Positions 22,585-31,615 of a stretch of DNA of 33,021 nucleotides are shown in pieces (positions within the stretch are counted from its first letter, which is position 1; every line of letters starts with the position of its first letter). A program made the position numbers and the translations under genes. The notes under the pieces are model-generated. The model had not been told where the DNA came from and ran no database searches. It saw only the letters and a program-made list of their open reading frames with translations. Source of the DNA: Methanobacteriota archaeon (GTDB lineage: Archaea; Thermoplasmatota; E2; DHVEG-1); NCBI GenBank assembly GCA_017885605.1, contig JAFNFT010000096.1, positions 1 through 33,021 on the forward strand, written 5' to 3'.

Positions 22585-24987
22585 TTATCTCCCGAGCCGT
22601 CGCTCTGTCTCAGCGATTATCAATCTTGTTTTGATGACCGTATCCGGGTTTAGGGAGATACTATCGATGCCGCACTCCACAAGGAACTCAGCGAACTCTG
22701 GGAAATCAGAGGGTGCTTGCCCGCAGATACCGACTTTTCTGCGTGGATGATGGTTGTGCGCAACGGTAATTACTTGTGAAACGAGTCGTTTGACCGCGTC
22801 GTTCCGCTCATCGAAGATATGTGCTACCAGGTCTGAGTCCCGGTCTAAGCCAAGGGTGAGCTGTGTCAGATCGTTCGATCCGATGCTAAAACCGTCGAAG
22901 ATTTCTGAGAATTGATCTGCGACAATGACATTCGAAGGGATTTCGCACATGACGTAGACTTCAAGCCCATTTTCCCCTTGTTTCAGGCCGTATTCGTTCA
23001 TGACTTCTATGACCTTTCGTCCTTCTTCAGGCGTACGGCAGAACGGGATCATGGGTTTGATGTTGGTCAGTCCCATGTCGTTGCGTGCTTTCTTTAGCGC
23101 AATACATTCAAGTCCGAAGGCTGGTTTGTAGGTTTCATCATAATAACGGGAGGCTCCTCGCCAGCCGATCATCGGGTTATGCTCGTCTGGTTCGTACAGA
23201 TACCCGCCGATGAGGTTCGCGTACTCGTTTGTCTTAAAATCAGACATCCGCACAATCACATCAGAGGGGTAGAATCCTGCCGCTATCTTCGCAATCCCCT
23301 GAGCTAACGTATCGATAAAGAACTCGACTTTGTTCTCATAGCCGACGCTGCGTTCATCGATTTTTTTGATGACCTCAGCAATCTTTTTGTCCTTCGATGC
23401 TTCCTTTTTTAATGCGTCATAATTCAGTAATGCTAATGGATGAATGCCGATGTGTGAGTTAATGATGAATTCCTCTCGTGCAAGACCGACGCCGTTGTTT
23501 GGGATTTGTCCTTGTTGGAACGCTTGTTCAGGTACCCCGACGTTCATCATGATCTGCGTCTTGGTTGGCGGGAGCTGGTCTAGTTTTATTTCATCGATAT
23601 GGAATTTCAATAGCCCCTCATAGATTCTCCCAACTCCTTCAGAGCAGTCAATCGTGATATGTGAGCCTTTCTTAATGACTGAGGTGCCGTTTCCTGTACC
23701 AATCACACAGGGGATTCCCAGCTCCCTTGAGATAATAGCAGCATGGCAGGTACGTCCACCGCGGTTGGTGACGATGGCACCTGCGATTTTCATAATCGGC
23801 TCCCAATCAGGATCCGTCATGTCCGTGACCAGGACTTGGCCTTTTTTGAATTGACTGATGTCCTTAGCGTTTTCGATGACGTTGACATCGCCCTGTCCAA
23901 TCTTACTTCCCACCGCTTCTCCTTCGACAAGCAGTTTTCCTTTTTCATCAAGCACATAGGTCTTCATGGTCGCCATGTCTTTTTGTGAGTGTACCGTCTC
24001 AGGACGTGCTTGGACAATGAACAGCTCTTTGGTTTGTCCGTCTTTTGCCCATTCGATATCCATGGGTTTCTTGTAATGATCCTCGATGATGCAAGCCCAG
24101 CGAGCCAGTGTTAAAAGCTCTTCATCATTGATGACGAATTTCGCTTTATCTTCCGTGCTCACCTTGGTCTGCTTGGTCCCTGTTGTCCCGTAAATGAGAC
24201 GTTTTTCTTTTGACCCTAGTTTCTTTTCCAGTATCGGTTTAAATCCTTTCAGCAGCGTTGGTTTGAAAACATAGAATTGATCCGGATTGACGGTTCCTTG
24301 CACCACGTTTTCCCCAAGACCATAGGCGCCCGTGATGTACACCGCATTAGTAAACCCACTTTCCGTATCTATGGAGAACATGACACCGGAACAGGCGAGG
24401 TCTGAGCGGACCATTTTCTGCACACCAACAGACAGGTACACTGAGAGATGGTCAAAACCTTTATCCACACGATAGGAGATCGCACGGTTCGTGAATAATG
24501 ATGCAAAGCAATCCCGTACTTTCTCGATAAGATCATCTTCCCCACGGACGTTCAGATATGTTTCTTGCTGCCCTGCGAAACTAGCGTCAGGAAGATCTTC
24601 TGCTGTCGCACTGCTTCGAACCGCGACATCAACATCTTCTGCATAGCGGAACTCCATCTCCCGGTAATGTCGTCTGATATCCTCTTCAAGCTCGGGAGGT
24701 ATGGGAGTGTTTTTAATAAGATCCCGTATCTTTTGACCTCGTGCGGCAAGATCTGTCACATCATGGGTGTCGAGGTCTTTAAGAATCTCTTTTATTTTCA
24801 CATCAATGCCTGCTTTCTCAATCATATATTTATAGGCATATGCTGTAATTGCGAACCCTGAGGGTACTCGGACTCCTTTCTTGCCGAGGTTCTGAATCAT
24901 TTCTCCAAGGGAGGCATTTTTCCCACCAACAGAAGGAACATCATTAATGGTGAGATCTTCAAACCACTTTACAAACTCCTGCGTCAT
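22585..24987 (-). CDS. ppsA: Phosphoenolpyruvate synthase
   Basis: This enzyme makes phosphoenolpyruvate from pyruvate and ATP, feeding gluconeogenesis. The 800-residue protein has an N-terminal ATP-binding domain (VGGKNASLGEM near 20, RSSATAEDLPDASFAGQQET near 125-145), a swivel domain with the phosphorylated His415 in GGRTCHAA, and a C-terminal barrel with MCEIPSNVI, SNDLTQLTLGLDRDS and the catalytic Cys in GICGQAPSD. The start is set at ATG 24985-24987, with AAGGAG eight bases upstream; a further upstream ATG overlaps that site. A minus-strand TATA box (25031-25038) precedes it. Confidence 0.93.
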   Translation of the reverse strand: MTQEFVKWFEDLTINDVPSVGGKNASLGEMIQNLGKKGVRVPSGFAITAYAYKYMIEKAGIDVKIKEILKDLDTHDVTDLAARGQKIRDLIKNTPIPPELEEDIRRHYREMEFRYAEDVDVAVRSSATAEDLPDASFAGQQETYLNVRGEDDLIEKVRDCFASLFTNRAISYRVDKGFDHLSVYLSVGVQKMVRSDLACSGVMFSIDTESGFTNAVYITGAYGLGENVVQGTVNPDQFYVFKPTLLKGFKPILEKKLGSKEKRLIYGTTGTKQTKVSTEDKAKFVINDEELLTLARWACIIEDHYKKPMDIEWAKDGQTKELFIVQARPETVHSQKDMATMKTYVLDEKGKLLVEGEAVGSKIGQGDVNVIENAKDISQFKKGQVLVTDMTDPDWEPIMKIAGAIVTNRGGRTCHAAIISRELGIPCVIGTGNGTSVIKKGSHITIDCSEGVGRIYEGLLKFHIDEIKLDQLPPTKTQIMMNVGVPEQAFQQGQIPNNGVGLAREEFIINSHIGIHPLALLNYDALKKEASKDKKIAEVIKKIDERSVGYENKVEFFIDTLAQGIAKIAAGFYPSDVIVRMSDFKTNEYANLIGGYLYEPDEHNPMIGWRGASRYYDETYKPAFGLECIALKKARNDMGLTNIKPMIPFCRTPEEGRKVIEVMNEYGLKQGENGLEVYVMCEIPSNVIVADQFSEIFDGFSIGSNDLTQLTLGLDRDSDLVAHIFDERNDAVKRLVSQVITVAHNHHPRRKVGICGQAPSDFPEFAEFLVECGIDSISLNPDTVIKTRLIIAETERRLGR

Positions 24988-25030
24988 TGACAGCTCTCCT
25001 TTCATGAGGGAGGGTTAATGTGAACTGACA

Positions 25031-25038
25031 TATAAATT
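25031..25038 (-). promoter_or_regulatory. TATA box for ppsA
   Basis: On the minus strand this reads AATTTATA, about 27 bases before a likely transcription start near 25007. The leader would be about 20 bases and include the AAGGAG site. Confidence 0.5.
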
Positions 25039-25148
25039 CTTTTTAGCAAACGATGTGAAAGGATGAACGATTCGATATCATCGGTGATAATAACTAGAGA
25101 AAAATATTATAAATAGTACGAAACATATAACTATGCTATAGGGGGAAA

Positions 25149-26132
25149 ATGAATAAAAAGAGCATTTGTTCAGCTTTAGTTCTTGTCGTATTTATTCTTT
25201 CAACTTTTTCTGTTTCTCTAATGGGTTCTGATTTGAATGTAAAATCATCTGAAACAACGAGCCAAGACGAATGGTACTATCTTCCGGCGTTTCCGAATTA
25301 CGCACCACAAGGCCTGCCTGATTTCGATCAAAAACAAGATAATTGGAGAGCCGGAGGAAAATGGCTCTTAATAGGGGGGCTGTGGTCCTTTTGCGCCCCC
25401 ACAAGTCTGGCTGAGATTTTCTGGTGGTTCGATTCAAAGTACGAAGACCCGCTTGGCTACCCTGGCGATGGGAACGACACCTATCCACTTGTGACGACCT
25501 ATACTACGATTGGAACCCCAACACCTGGACCGAATCCCGATGATCATAACTTCAATAATGTCAACGATTTGGCGACCCGCTGGAAACATGGACGAGGAGC
25601 CAAAGAACTCATTGAGCAGCTTGCTTGGTATTGCAACACCAATTTTTGCCGCTATCCTTTTATCAGGGGGTACGCAGGAACACATGCGGCGTTTCTCGAG
25701 AAAGGGGCAAAACAATGGATTGCAGATGCGGGCTTACAGGATCATTATACCGTTGAAGGAATATGGAACCCAGATTTTTCCCTGATCGTTGAAAAACTTC
25801 AGAACAATAGCGGAATCATCCTGAATCTGCTCCTCTACAACTCAGACGCGATCCTCTTCCAGACGTTTCTTGGGCATTATGTTGCGGTCGCTGGGATTAA
25901 CCCCAACGGTTCCATCGCGTTATCCGATCCGTTTCAGAATATCGCGAGCCCCACACCGGCTCCTGCAGAGCATAACGACGCCAACGTCGTCTCCTATGAC
26001 ATCTACCTGGTGAACTTCACCTCGCCGTTTCCCGAGAAAGCATCCTGGTGGCTGATGGATTACTTTGATTTCGGTGTGAAGAAGTTCGGTGGACTCGCTT
26101 GGTATGCCCTGATCATATCAGAAACAGAATAA
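25149..26132 (+). CDS. Secreted C39-like cysteine peptidase-like protein
   Basis: The 327-residue protein has a signal peptide (MNKKSICSALVLVVFILST) and a papain-fold core. The likely catalytic Cys82 is in GLWSFCAPTSLAEIFWWF, His243 in FLGHYVAVAGINPNG, and Asp260 in ALSDPF. Several aromatic and proline-rich loops suggest an extracellular setting. ATG at 25149 follows a GGGGG site, and a TATA box (25107-25115) lies upstream. It lies between ppsA and the arginine decarboxylase on the opposite strand. A nutrient-scavenging protease role is inferred. Confidence 0.7.
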   Translation: MNKKSICSALVLVVFILSTFSVSLMGSDLNVKSSETTSQDEWYYLPAFPNYAPQGLPDFDQKQDNWRAGGKWLLIGGLWSFCAPTSLAEIFWWFDSKYEDPLGYPGDGNDTYPLVTTYTTIGTPTPGPNPDDHNFNNVNDLATRWKHGRGAKELIEQLAWYCNTNFCRYPFIRGYAGTHAAFLEKGAKQWIADAGLQDHYTVEGIWNPDFSLIVEKLQNNSGIILNLLLYNSDAILFQTFLGHYVAVAGINPNGSIALSDPFQNIASPTPAPAEHNDANVVSYDIYLVNFTSPFPEKASWWLMDYFDFGVKKFGGLAWYALIISETE

Positions 26133-26193
26133 CAAGTCGATCCCTTGTTTTTTTACAGAATTTTTCTTGGAAAAAACCGGTGAGTATACAAAA

Positions 26194-26745
26194 TCATTTA
26201 TCGTTTTCCATGAACACCGCGGCAGCGATCACCGTGGTCCACAACCCGTTCTTGTCCCCCTCAGCGGTCTGTGCGATGCTTTGGGTGCGGACGATCTGCC
26301 CGCTCATCTTGTACTCCTGCTTCCGCTTATCCCATGCCCTGTCCGGATCGAACTCTAAGCCAAGAGTGGTCGCAAGCATGGTTGCTGCAAGATCCTCAGT
26401 GTAATCCTCAAGTTTCTTCCCCGTGGTCCCAAACGCATGATGCTCGGAGATGTACCCGTAGTGTGATCGATCCTTCGGGACTGCGATGCCGACCGCTGCG
26501 CCGATAAGCCGGTTCGGCTCATTCGTCGAATTCCTCGACATGACGACGTAGGTGATTTCACCAGCATTGAGCTCTTTTTCACCCCTGTCTTTTGGGATAA
26601 TCGTACAATGCGGTGGGATAATGCTGGAGACATACACAAGGTTGCATTGTTCAATATCTGCGTCACGCAACGCAAGCTCAAAGGATTGCAGCTCGTGTTT
26701 ATGCCTCCCGACGCCTTTCGTGAAAAAAACTCTTTTTGGTACCAT
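26194..26745 (-). CDS. pdaD: Pyruvoyl-dependent arginine decarboxylase
   Basis: The enzyme makes agmatine from arginine as the first step of polyamine synthesis, using a pyruvoyl group made by self-cleavage. The 183-residue length is typical. Cleavage is expected between Ser40 and Ser41 in [12 protein letters not shown]. Conserved [16 protein letters not shown]-type [20 protein letters not shown] and SEHHAFG follow. The ATG at 26743-26745 lies just downstream of a minus-strand TATA-like AATTTATTTATG. It follows the PH-like gene by 44 bases. Confidence 0.92.
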   Translation of the reverse strand: MVPKRVFFTKGVGRHKHELQSFELALRDADIEQCNLVYVSSIIPPHCTIIPKDRGEKELNAGEITYVVMSRNSTNEPNRLIGAAVGIAVPKDRSHYGYISEHHAFGTTGKKLEDYTEDLAATMLATTLGLEFDPDRAWDKRKQEYKMSGQIVRTQSIAQTAEGDKNGLWTTVIAAAVFMENDK

Positions 26746-26789
26746 TAGTCATCCATAAATAAATTTTATTTAATAAAGATATCCCCAGG

Positions 26790-27908
26790 TTATTTGCCTT
26801 CCTTTTCTTCCTCTTCGTCCTTCTCTGCTTCCTCTGTTTCCTCTTCTTCTACTTCTTCTTCAGGTTGGGTCACTCTTGCGGTCTTTTGTTTTTTCAACAG
26901 CTCCTTCATCTGCTGCTGGATATCAACCTGCTCTGGTTGAAACGTTTCCTCAGGTACGACCGTTTTTTTCTTGGTCACTTTTTCTTCGTCAACTTCCTCG
27001 TCCTCAGGTTCTTCCTCTTCGTTTGGTTGTCTCCCCGCTTTCCTCCTTGGTTTTTCATTCACCTGTTTATGAAGGAGATCCCTCATCTGCGTCTGAATAT
27101 CTACCTGTTGTTTCTCAAACTCTATTTGTTCTTTCTGATATTGCGTGGGGACATGGGATTGTACTAAGGTTTCAACAAGTTGTTTCACATCCTTGTACGG
27201 ATACACACCATGTAGTTCGTAATAACTTCGTGCAATCGGTGTTTGAACTTCTTTTCCACCACCAGCAAAACCAAATAACCGGGCTTTCTTCGTCCCAACT
27301 TCGACACCACCAGCAGCCATAGTCTTATCACTCCCCAGCCCAAAACCTGATTCACTCACTGGAATAATCGTCCCAAACCCAAAAATCTGACCAAGGACTC
27401 CTTGTTTCGCATCAATATCAGCAATCTTATCGTACCTGATCGTCCGTTCCCGTTTCGTAAAGATGCCACCTTTGAAAATAATACGGAGGTTCGTGATGAT
27501 ATATTTATGTGAACGGCGATAGAGTTCGACGATCAAAAAACCAATGATGGAGACCGCTATCGAATAGATGAAGATGAACAGAGGAATGTCGTTTTCCCAA
27601 TGCTGCCAGAAGATCAACCCGACAGCGCCAGCAAAGACAAAAAGATACAGGAAAAAAATAGTCCATTGAATAGCAACAAGCGAAGCAACAACACCAATGA
27701 GGAGCAGCACAAGTCCCCATAGGATAAGAGGGTACCAGTTGTTTCCAGAAAACATGCTTGCATACTCAGAGAATTTCGTCAGCCACCAGACCACGATTCC
27801 CCAAACGATGACAAAAATGCAGAGAGCCTGTAATTTCATAAACGATAATGGATGAGGTGAGAGCACCCGTTCGACTTGCTCATTTTTTAGGAGTTCTTTT
27901 TTTACCAT
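26790..27908 (-). CDS. Membrane protein with bacterial-PH-like domain and acidic tail
   Basis: The start is set at ATG 27906-27908 (MVKKELL), with GAGGG upstream, inside the end of the preceding gene. Four hydrophobic segments (about 25-135) lead into a bPH2-like domain (HKYIITNLRIIFKGGIFTKR, then IRYDKIADIDAKQGVLGQIF and GTIIPVSESG). After residue 250 the chain becomes charged and includes a motif occurring twice, VDIQTQMRDLLHKQ and VDIQQQMKELLKKQ, about 70 residues apart, and then a long acidic tail. The function is unknown; the membrane PH-like domain may sense or bind lipids. Confidence 0.75.
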   Translation of the reverse strand: MVKKELLKNEQVERVLSPHPLSFMKLQALCIFVIVWGIVVWWLTKFSEYASMFSGNNWYPLILWGLVLLLIGVVASLVAIQWTIFFLYLFVFAGAVGLIFWQHWENDIPLFIFIYSIAVSIIGFLIVELYRRSHKYIITNLRIIFKGGIFTKRERTIRYDKIADIDAKQGVLGQIFGFGTIIPVSESGFGLGSDKTMAAGGVEVGTKKARLFGFAGGGKEVQTPIARSYYELHGVYPYKDVKQLVETLVQSHVPTQYQKEQIEFEKQQVDIQTQMRDLLHKQVNEKPRRKAGRQPNEEEEPEDEEVDEEKVTKKKTVVPEETFQPEQVDIQQQMKELLKKQKTARVTQPEEEVEEEETEEAEKDEEEEKEGK

Positions 27909-28950
27909 CCGCAACCCTCACATGCTTCATCTTTGTCGCAGTTTTAAATCTATTGGTCCTCTTATATTTTATCAAGAGGATGGTCATAAGAATCGTCGAT
28001 AACAGCATCACGAGAAGAGAAACAGGTTCAACTTGTTTCGTAGGAAAATAGATGAAAAACACCCGAGCGAGCACATAGGAGACCGCCAAGGTCACGAAAG
28101 GAATGAGTTTCCAATGAGGACGGATTTCATCGGTTGCCTTTATCAGAAAGAGCACAGGAAATGTAAGGAGTATTGCGATGACCGCAGTCAGCGACATCCA
28201 TCCTAAAATAGTAAACAACCCGACATACAACACTGGCTTTAGAAACAACGACAAGACATAGAACACGTACAGAATAAGAATAATCGCAAGGATGTACAGT
28301 GGTTTTTCCACCAGATGATCTTTAATGTGTCTCAGATCATGCAGTATGTCGATTTTTTCTTTTCGTTCCTGACCAATATAACTCGGTCGTATCCCCAATC
28401 CAAAAAACAACAACACAAACAAAAATCCGACATGAAGTGGGTTCAAAAGATCTATGTTGATCAGGAAGCCTGCGAAGTCAATTGCGAATGTAGACAGGCT
28501 GACCCAAAAACCAGTCAATGATTCCACAAAGGTGTACTGAACAAGCGTTGGGAATACAAATCCTTTTCCGATGATAAAATAACTGACAAGCAAGACAAGA
28601 CCCGCAGGAATAAAAAAGGGGCCAAAGAGGAGAAATGAGCGAGCGACCCATTCAAAGACCCCTTTTTTTTCTTTCTTCGGCTCAACCTTCCCGTAGTTCA
28701 CGGTCACCTGAAAAGCAGCGATCCCGCTTCTCGTGACCGTATACCCAAGCGCCTGGCAAATCGTTTGAAACAAGATACCGATGTAATTGGTAAATCGACA
28801 GAACGCCTCATGACGATGTCGTAATCTTGACAGCATCCGTTTTTGGATTTCGATGAAGAACATCTGGAGAAACCAGAATGCTACAACACCAAGGATTGGC
28901 GCGAGGGCTGCTACAAATAAAACATCAATATTCAAAGGGACATTTGCCAT
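27880..28950 (-). CDS. Polytopic membrane protein, archaeal family not recognised
   Basis: The 356-residue protein has about eight hydrophobic segments. A distinct region between the first and third (RHRHEAFCRFTNYIGILF, then CQALGYTVTRSGIAAFQVTV) is rich in conserved-looking polar residues. I see no HExxH or other clear catalytic motif, so a site-2-protease identity is not supported. The basic C terminus (KMKHVRVADGKKRTPKK) overlaps the start of the PH-like gene by 29 bases, so the two are probably one unit. ATG at 28948-28950 follows a TATA-like TTTTTATAT. Confidence 0.6.
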   Translation of the reverse strand: MANVPLNIDVLFVAALAPILGVVAFWFLQMFFIEIQKRMLSRLRHRHEAFCRFTNYIGILFQTICQALGYTVTRSGIAAFQVTVNYGKVEPKKEKKGVFEWVARSFLLFGPFFIPAGLVLLVSYFIIGKGFVFPTLVQYTFVESLTGFWVSLSTFAIDFAGFLINIDLLNPLHVGFLFVLLFFGLGIRPSYIGQERKEKIDILHDLRHIKDHLVEKPLYILAIILILYVFYVLSLFLKPVLYVGLFTILGWMSLTAVIAILLTFPVLFLIKATDEIRPHWKLIPFVTLAVSYVLARVFFIYFPTKQVEPVSLLVMLLSTILMTILLIKYKRTNRFKTATKMKHVRVADGKKRTPKK

Positions 28951-28993
28951 CTCGCTCAGGAATGGTAGTCATCCGTGGATATAAAAATCTTTT

Positions 28994-29410
28994 TTAAACA
29001 ATATCAATAGTTACATCACGACCTGCATAATCGTATGCCCTCCATGATACATCCCCATAAGCGGACACCCCGACGATGACATGGATTTTACCAAAATGAT
29101 TAAACAAATCTAAATCAGCATCAGATGGTCGAGCAATTGAGGAAGGATGGGAATGCACGGTGCCGACGATACTGTAGTCAATGGGAAGCATATGCAAATA
29201 AAAAATCGCATGAGAATCACCAGAGATCGTGCCTGGGAGGAGCACTACCTCAATAATCGTTTTTTTATCAACCCGGTCAACACGAAGAAGCGCGCCGAAT
29301 TCCTGCGGATAATTCGACTTCGAACTCTCAAAAATCAGCTCCAAGCATTTTCTTGTTATCTTCCAAGGATATGTTGGAAGCTGTGTTGTTTTTCGTCGAA
29401 AAAGTCCCAT
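28994..29410 (-). CDS. JAMM/MPN-domain metalloprotease-like protein
   Basis: This 138-residue protein has the full JAMM pattern: Glu37 in QEFGALL, then His86 and His88 in VGTVHSHPSSIARPSDADLD, with Ser96 and Asp99. Such zinc enzymes remove ubiquitin-like or SAMP-like modifiers, or act in related cleavage reactions. Here it stands alone, just downstream of NAD kinase with a 3-base gap. No ubiquitin-like gene is nearby in the window. The metal-binding residues are all present, so activity is likely; the substrate is unknown. Confidence 0.85.
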   Translation of the reverse strand: MGLFRRKTTQLPTYPWKITRKCLELIFESSKSNYPQEFGALLRVDRVDKKTIIEVVLLPGTISGDSHAIFYLHMLPIDYSIVGTVHSHPSSIARPSDADLDLFNHFGKIHVIVGVSAYGDVSWRAYDYAGRDVTIDIV

Positions 29411-29413
29411 AGC

Positions 29414-30226
29414 TTATCTCATGAGTTTTAAACGCACCATCTGATAAAAGCTTTCGCCAAACCGGATGAAACGTGCCTTCTTCTCCGATCCTGTCACACT
29501 AATCGTGCTCTCCTGGGTGACTGGTGTTTGAAACCGGCCATCAATCACTAGGTTCGTCTCCTTGCTTTTTGGAAGCAAATGCACTTCTACCTTTCGATCA
29601 AGAGGAACAATCCAGGGCCTCGCAGAAAGTTTAAATGCAGCAAGCGGGGCGATGATCATCGCATTCACCGTGGGATCCATGATAGGACCACCGACGCTTA
29701 ACGAATAACTCGTCGAACCGGTCGGTGTCGCGATAATGACACCATCTGCCCCCATCGATTCAATCAGCTCATCATCCACAAATAATTTCAGGTAGAGTAT
29801 CTTTGCTATCCGTGCTGTTTGGATGGTCACCTCATTGGTCGCATCAGGCAATCGTTTCCCGTCCAGGATGATTTTTAATTTCGCTCGTTCCTCAACATTA
29901 TACTTTCCAGCGATGATTTGCTTTAATCCCTCCAACGCATACTTTGATTCCACCTCGCAAAGGAACCCGATTCCGCCTGAGTTTATCGCAAACACTGGTT
30001 TTTCTATCTCGCTCATCGCCATGAGGATCGTCCCGTCACCCCCGATGGTCACCACGATATCCGCGTTCTTGTTGATCTCTTTGAATGATGATCCTTTGTG
30101 TTGAATCTCCGATGCGATCGCATCCTCTACCAGAACGTTTCCATGCTGCTGTAAAAACTCAACGACATCCTTTGCTAATGTCACGGTCCTCTTCACGCCT
30201 GGGTTACACACCAAGCCCCAATTCAT
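29414..30226 (-). CDS. nadK: NAD kinase
   Basis: NAD kinase phosphorylates NAD to NADP, supplying NADPH for biosynthesis. The protein is about 270 residues. The GGDGT motif is at 62-66, and MGADGVIIATPTGSTSYSLS is around 159-178. The start is set at ATG 30224-30226; a GTG two codons upstream (30232) is possible. The gene follows geranylgeranyl reductase by only a few bases and is coupled to JAMM downstream. Confidence 0.93.
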   Translation of the reverse strand: MNWGLVCNPGVKRTVTLAKDVVEFLQQHGNVLVEDAIASEIQHKGSSFKEINKNADIVVTIGGDGTILMAMSEIEKPVFAINSGGIGFLCEVESKYALEGLKQIIAGKYNVEERAKLKIILDGKRLPDATNEVTIQTARIAKILYLKLFVDDELIESMGADGVIIATPTGSTSYSLSVGGPIMDPTVNAMIIAPLAAFKLSARPWIVPLDRKVEVHLLPKSKETNLVIDGRFQTPVTQESTISVTGSEKKARFIRFGESFYQMVRLKLMR

Positions 30227-30234
30227 CGTCACGA

Positions 30235-31425
30235 TTACGCCCTCGCCAGTTTCATTAATGGGGTCAGTTTCACCAACAACGATGGATGCTTCGTCACCAG
30301 AGCCTTAATAATACTTAGTGTACTGAACTCCTCAAATTTATAATCCTTTAAGGAGTCGGCAAGCATATCCAATGTTTTATCTTCCATGTCAAGCATGATT
30401 TCTTTTACTACGTAGTTCCGATGCAGTTTTTTTCCGAACGCGTTCTTCCAGCGGGTTTCGTACTCTGAGAGCGTCTGCGTATCGAAACGCTGTTTCTCCA
30501 CTGCGTTTCCGATGGTTTCACCAGCGTATCTTCCCGCCTCGATCGAATGCATCAGACCACCACCTGTGATAGGATCGACTTGGCGCGCAGCGTCACCGAC
30601 TAAAATGAGGTTGTCTGTAACGGATTGGATTGGTTCAGCGACTGGGTCTGCTCCAGTGATGATACGTAGCGACTCCCCTTTTTTTAACGCAGGTTGAGCA
30701 GCAATGAATTTGTCAAGGTATTGTTTTGCTTTTCCTGCTTCGCTAAGGCTTGCAAGGACGCCGATGCCGACATTTGCAACATCTCTTCCTTTCGGGAACA
30801 CCCAGATATAACCGCCGGGGGCTACATGTTTTCCTAAGAAGAAATCACAATACGGGCTGTCCCAATCAATGTTGGTCATGGTATATTGGACGCAGGTTTC
30901 CAGGTCATAGGGTTTCAGGGTGGTTTTGATCCCTGCCCATCTCCCAACTCTTGATTCTACCCCATCGGCACCAACGACGACATCAGCCTCTATCTCAAGG
31001 GTTTCGTCGAAATGCTGTGCCGTAACTCCTTTTATTTTTCCATTTTTTTTCAGCAGATCAACCGCGCGGGTATTCAACATTATTTCCGCGCCTTTTTTCA
31101 AGGCGCCTCGTGCTAGTTCCTGATCAAAAATATCTCGATATACGACATACCCGGTTTCGTCTCCCGCGTACTCCGCAGCCAATGTTACGGTGGTCCCATT
31201 CGGAGAAAAGATACGTGCCCCCTTCATTTTTGTCGCAATCCACCGTTTTCCCTCCAGAACCTTGAAAGAATCAACCTTCTGACTGACCCCCTCGCCACAG
31301 AGGACAGGAACACCGACTTCAGCGCGACGCTCGAGTATGAGGACTTTTGCTCCTGCTTCAGCGGCAAACCGCGCAGTCATACTCCCCGCAGGCCCGCTTC
31401 CGACGATGACCGCATCATAGTGCAT
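30235..31425 (-). CDS. Geranylgeranyl reductase-type flavoprotein (digeranylgeranylglycerophospholipid reductase)
   Basis: This enzyme saturates the isoprenoid chains of archaeal membrane lipids. The 396-residue length is typical. The FAD-binding GSGPAG (9-14) leads into AEVGVPVLCGEGVS, and later motifs are VVGADGVESRVGRWAG and LVGDAARQVDPITGGGLMHS, all characteristic of the family. It is directly preceded by a small ferredoxin gene (one-base gap), a plausible electron donor, and followed by NAD kinase. The assignment to the lipid reductase rather than a related prenyl reductase is by family pattern. Confidence 0.9.
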   Translation of the reverse strand: MHYDAVIVGSGPAGSMTARFAAEAGAKVLILERRAEVGVPVLCGEGVSQKVDSFKVLEGKRWIATKMKGARIFSPNGTTVTLAAEYAGDETGYVVYRDIFDQELARGALKKGAEIMLNTRAVDLLKKNGKIKGVTAQHFDETLEIEADVVVGADGVESRVGRWAGIKTTLKPYDLETCVQYTMTNIDWDSPYCDFFLGKHVAPGGYIWVFPKGRDVANVGIGVLASLSEAGKAKQYLDKFIAAQPALKKGESLRIITGADPVAEPIQSVTDNLILVGDAARQVDPITGGGLMHSIEAGRYAGETIGNAVEKQRFDTQTLSEYETRWKNAFGKKLHRNYVVKEIMLDMEDKTLDMLADSLKDYKFEEFSTLSIIKALVTKHPSLLVKLTPLMKLARA

Positions 31426-31426
31426 T

Positions 31427-31615
31427 TTATGTCCCCTCCCAGATAATTGCCCCGATCGGGCAGGTTTTCACACAAATAGAACAACTGTTACAGAGCTCAT
31501 TGTCAACAATTGCTTTACTGGAAATCATGAGGATCGCATCTTGCGGGCAGACAGAGATACAACCGCCACATGCTAAACATTTCTCTTTTTTCACAAATGC
31601 CTTATGCTTTGCCAT
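31427..31615 (-). CDS. Two-cluster 4Fe-4S ferredoxin
   Basis: The start is set at ATG 31613-31615 (MAKHKAF), with GAGGTG six bases upstream; a GTG at 31624 would overlap the DUF99 gene. Two cluster motifs are CLACGGCISVCPQD and CNSCSICVKTCPIG. The protein is about 62 residues and carries electrons. Its position next to the reductase suggests it feeds electrons to lipid saturation. Confidence 0.9.
   Translation of the reverse strand: MAKHKAFVKKEKCLACGGCISVCPQDAILMISSKAIVDNELCNSCSICVKTCPIGAIIWEGT

Noticed and set aside
30668-30680. A GACTCCCC match to the RNA family inside the lipid reductase gene
   Set aside because: It is a short match within a well-supported coding sequence and lacks the TCCCAGAC motifs and the partner strand.
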